In this document: positions 4,824 through 6,573 of the stretch, in pieces
Layout of the letters: each line of letters opens with the position of its first letter
Position numbering within the stretch: position 1 is the first letter of the stretch
Assembly (NCBI GenBank): GCA_003132865.1
Contig: PKYZ01000570.1
Coordinates: forward strand, 11,755-18,327
Source of the DNA: Bryobacterales bacterium
GTDB lineage: Bacteria > Acidobacteriota > Terriglobia > Bryobacterales > Bryobacteraceae
Direction of reading: 5' to 3'
DNA length: 6,573 nucleotides
Translations under genes and position numbers: made by a program
The notes under the pieces: model-generated
Told to the model about the DNA's origin: nothing
Seen by the model: only the letters and a program-made list of their open reading frames with translations
The model's database searches: none

Positions 4824-6017
4824 ATGAAAATCAATGATTTACGCTGTGCGGCGGTGGTATGGCTTGCCATGGGGATCGCCACGGCGCAGCAGCCTGCCCG
4901 TACGAACCTGGTGGGGGCCGTACAGGCCATCGATCCGGCAAATGGCCAGATCACGCTGCACACCGACGATGGCAAGACGGTAAAGATCACTCCGCACGCC
5001 GGGGCGAAGTTTCTGCGGGTTCCTCCGGGCGAGAAGATGGCAAATGCCACGCCGATTACGGCCAACGACATCAGCCCGGGCGACCGCCTGTTGGCGCGCG
5101 GCGAGCTGTCCGACGATAAAACTTCACTGGCGGCCACCACCCTGGTGGTGATGACCAAGGCGGACATCGCCAAGAAACAGCAGGCCGACCAGGCCGAATG
5201 GCAGAAACGCGGCGTAGGCGGTCTGGTTACCGCGGTGGATGCCAAGGCCGGCGAAGTGACCATCAACACACGCACCATGGAAGGGACCAAGCCGCTCATT
5301 ATCGTGGCGAGCGAGAAGACATTCGTCCGCCGGTATGCCCCGGACTCAGTGAAATTCGCGGAGGCCAAGCCGGGCGCCGTGGCGGACATAAAGGCGGGCG
5401 ACCAGGTGCGGGCCTTGGGCGTCAAGAGCGAGGACGGGACGCACTACGAGGCCGAGGAACTGGTTTCCGGATCGTTCCGCAACCTGGCGGCGACGGTGAC
5501 CACGATGGACCTGGCGGCGAACACCATGAAGGTGATGGATCTGGCCACCAAGAAGCCGTTGCTGGTGCACGTGAATCCGGATACGACTTTACGCAAGCTG
5601 CCGGAGATGGTGGCGAAGATGATCGCCATGCGGGCATCGGGTGGCGCGGGGGGCGCGGACGGGGCTGGAGGCGCGGGCGGAAACGGGGCGCAGCGTCCGC
5701 CGGTTGCCCCAGGCGCAGCGGCTGGAGGCGCAGGCGGGCCGGGTGGACCCGGCGGAGCCGGCGGCGGCGTGCGGGGCGGCCGCGGCGGCGACATGCAGCA
5801 AATGCTGGAGCGCATGCCCGCCATGAAGCTGGAAGAGCTGAAGCCGGGCGATGCGATCATCGTGTCCAGCACGGAAGGCGCCGATCCCGGGCAAGTGACG
5901 GCCATCACCCTAATTGCAGGCGTGGAGCCGATTCTTTCGGCGGCGCCCGCGGGCAGCCAGCGCGCCATGATGCTGGGCTCCTGGAATATGGATATGAACA
6001 TGGGCGGTGTGCAATGA
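4824..6017 (+). CDS. Secreted DUF5666-like repeat protein with Gly-rich insert
   Basis: The 397-residue protein begins with a signal peptide (residues 1-21: basic start, hydrophobic VVWLAMGIATA, cut near AQ/QP), so it should be exported. The mature part is made of three similar beta-rich units at ~28-111, ~131-213 and ~221-366. Each has the pattern 'G.V.A.D...G.I.....DGK.......KF.R......A...DI..GD...A.G', which matches DUF5666 (OB-like) domains. The third unit is split by a low-complexity Gly/Ala/Pro insert (271-322) and resumes at MKLEELKPGDAIIVSS. The tail is Met-rich (MMLGSWNMDMNMGG, 382-395), which might bind metal such as copper. The exact role of DUF5666 proteins is unknown. The stop overlaps the start of the TonB-receptor gene (ATGA), so the two are translationally coupled and probably act together at the outer membrane. 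ATG 4824 is chosen because it starts a clean signal peptide; GGAG lies 11 bases before it. Confidence 0.85.
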   Translation: MKINDLRCAAVVWLAMGIATAQQPARTNLVGAVQAIDPANGQITLHTDDGKTVKITPHAGAKFLRVPPGEKMANATPITANDISPGDRLLARGELSDDKTSLAATTLVVMTKADIAKKQQADQAEWQKRGVGGLVTAVDAKAGEVTINTRTMEGTKPLIIVASEKTFVRRYAPDSVKFAEAKPGAVADIKAGDQVRALGVKSEDGTHYEAEELVSGSFRNLAATVTTMDLAANTMKVMDLATKKPLLVHVNPDTTLRKLPEMVAKMIAMRASGGAGGADGAGGAGGNGAQRPPVAPGAAAGGAGGPGGPGGAGGGVRGGRGGDMQQMLERMPAMKLEELKPGDAIIVSSTEGADPGQVTAITLIAGVEPILSAAPAGSQRAMMLGSWNMDMNMGGVQ

Positions 6018-6573
6018 TCGCTTCGATTTTTCTGTTTGCCGCTCTGGCGGCCGCGCCTTCGCCCGTTAAGCTGACGGGCGTGGTCATCGATCCTTCCGGG
6101 GCGTCGGTCCCGGCGACAGCCGTCACCGTAACCGGCGCGCAAGGCTCCGTAAAGGTTGCCCAAACCGACGCGCAGGGCCGCTATACCGTGGATGGGCTGC
6201 TGCCGGGAATATACACGGTGCGGGCTACGGCGAAAGGCTTCGGACTGTTCGAGAAGACCGGCGTGGATCTCACCGGGGGAGGCGCCTCGCGGCTCGACAT
6301 TCAGATGATCGTGGTAGCGGAAAGGCAGGAGGTCACCGTTTCCGACACGGCGCACGTGGACGTGGATCCTTCAGCCAACGTGGGCGCGCTGGTGTTGAAG
6401 GGAACCGACCTGGACTCGCTTTCGGACGATCCCGACGATTTGCAGAACGATCTGGAAGCGCTGGCGGATCCGGCGTCGGGTCCCAACGGCGGACAGATCT
6501 ACATCGACGGGTTCACCGGCGGAACGCTTCCGCCCAAGTCGGCAATCCGGGAGATTCGCATCAATCAGAATCC
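6014..6573 (+). CDS. TonB-dependent receptor, Acidobacteriota type, N-terminal part (3' end outside window)
   Basis: The gene starts at ATG 6014, overlapping the previous stop by four bases, and stays open to the right edge (186 codons visible). A short signal peptide (MIASIFLFAALAAA) leads to a carboxypeptidase-regulatory-like beta-sandwich at ~19-100 (KLTGVVIDPSGASVPA, TDAQGRYTVDGLLPG, YTVRATAKGF). A TonB-box-like stretch follows (QEVTVSD, 105-111), then the start of the plug domain (NGGQIYIDGFTGG, PPKSAIREIRINQN). Such receptors normally continue for several hundred more residues as a plug and 22-stranded outer-membrane barrel that imports ligands using TonB energy. The substrate cannot be told from this part. 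The ribosome-binding site is weak, which fits translational coupling to the DUF5666-like gene. Confidence 0.93.
   Translation, partial: MIASIFLFAALAAAPSPVKLTGVVIDPSGASVPATAVTVTGAQGSVKVAQTDAQGRYTVDGLLPGIYTVRATAKGFGLFEKTGVDLTGGGASRLDIQMIVVAERQEVTVSDTAHVDVDPSANVGALVLKGTDLDSLSDDPDDLQNDLEALADPASGPNGGQIYIDGFTGGTLPPKSAIREIRINQN

Noticed and set aside
5444..6355. A 303-codon minus-strand open frame, Pro/Arg-rich
   Set aside because: It lies opposite the well-supported DUF5666-like and TonB-receptor genes. Its proline and arginine richness comes from reading their GC-rich codons and Gly-rich insert backwards.
1..6573. CRISPR array, tRNA, rRNA, integrase or transposase genes
   Set aside because: No regularly spaced repeats, no cloverleaf with a full T-arm and acceptor stem (GGTTCGA at 1705 is isolated), and no recognisable recombinase motifs were found.

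Overview
The window looks like chromosome of an Acidobacteriota bacterium, most likely of the Solibacter/Bryobacter type. This rests mainly on the right end: a carboxypeptidase-regulatory-like domain runs into a TonB-receptor plug of the 'IYIDGFTGG..PPKS.IREIRIN' kind, typical of the very large receptor families of that group, preceded by a secreted DUF5666-like protein. High GC and G/C-ending codons in the outer genes fit. No database search was possible, so the taxonomic call is an inference from protein style.

Layout. (1) 2-355: the 3' part of an OmpR/PhoB-type response regulator gene, cut by the left edge. (2) 356 to about 1587: about 1.2 kb, visibly less GC-rich at its left end, with no convincing gene. 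It holds several strong hairpins and broken, protein-like reading frames on the minus strand. (3) 1588-4009: a good sigma70-type promoter, then two same-strand genes. The first encodes a probable RNA-binding protein (OST-HTH/LOTUS domain plus a UPF0158-like domain). The second encodes a 371-residue protein I do not recognise, with a likely winged-helix C-terminus. A 17-codon reading frame lies between them. (4) 4010-4694: about 0.7 kb of mostly non-coding or decayed sequence. (5) 4695-4736: a second, frameshifted copy of the last ~42 bp of the response regulator gene. (6) 4778-6573: a promoter and a tightly coupled pair (ATGA overlap), the secreted DUF5666-like protein and the start of a TonB-dependent receptor, which runs off the right edge.

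The most telling large-scale feature is the direct repeat of the regulator's 3' end, left copy 319-361 and right copy 4695-4736, bracketing about 4.3 kb. The simplest reading is that a DNA segment inserted at the 3' end of the regulator gene. The element brought an intact gene end and left the displaced original end next to the receptor operon, where it has lost one G and its frame. Before insertion the regulator would have lain about 90 bp upstream of the DUF5666/receptor operon. No integrase or transposase is recognisable inside, so the segment would be a decayed or trans-mobilised island.

The cargo is the OST-HTH gene and its unknown partner, the only intact-looking genes in the segment. 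They form the best candidate here for an undescribed two-gene system, plausibly RNA-directed, possibly defensive or regulatory. That functional suggestion is inference only.
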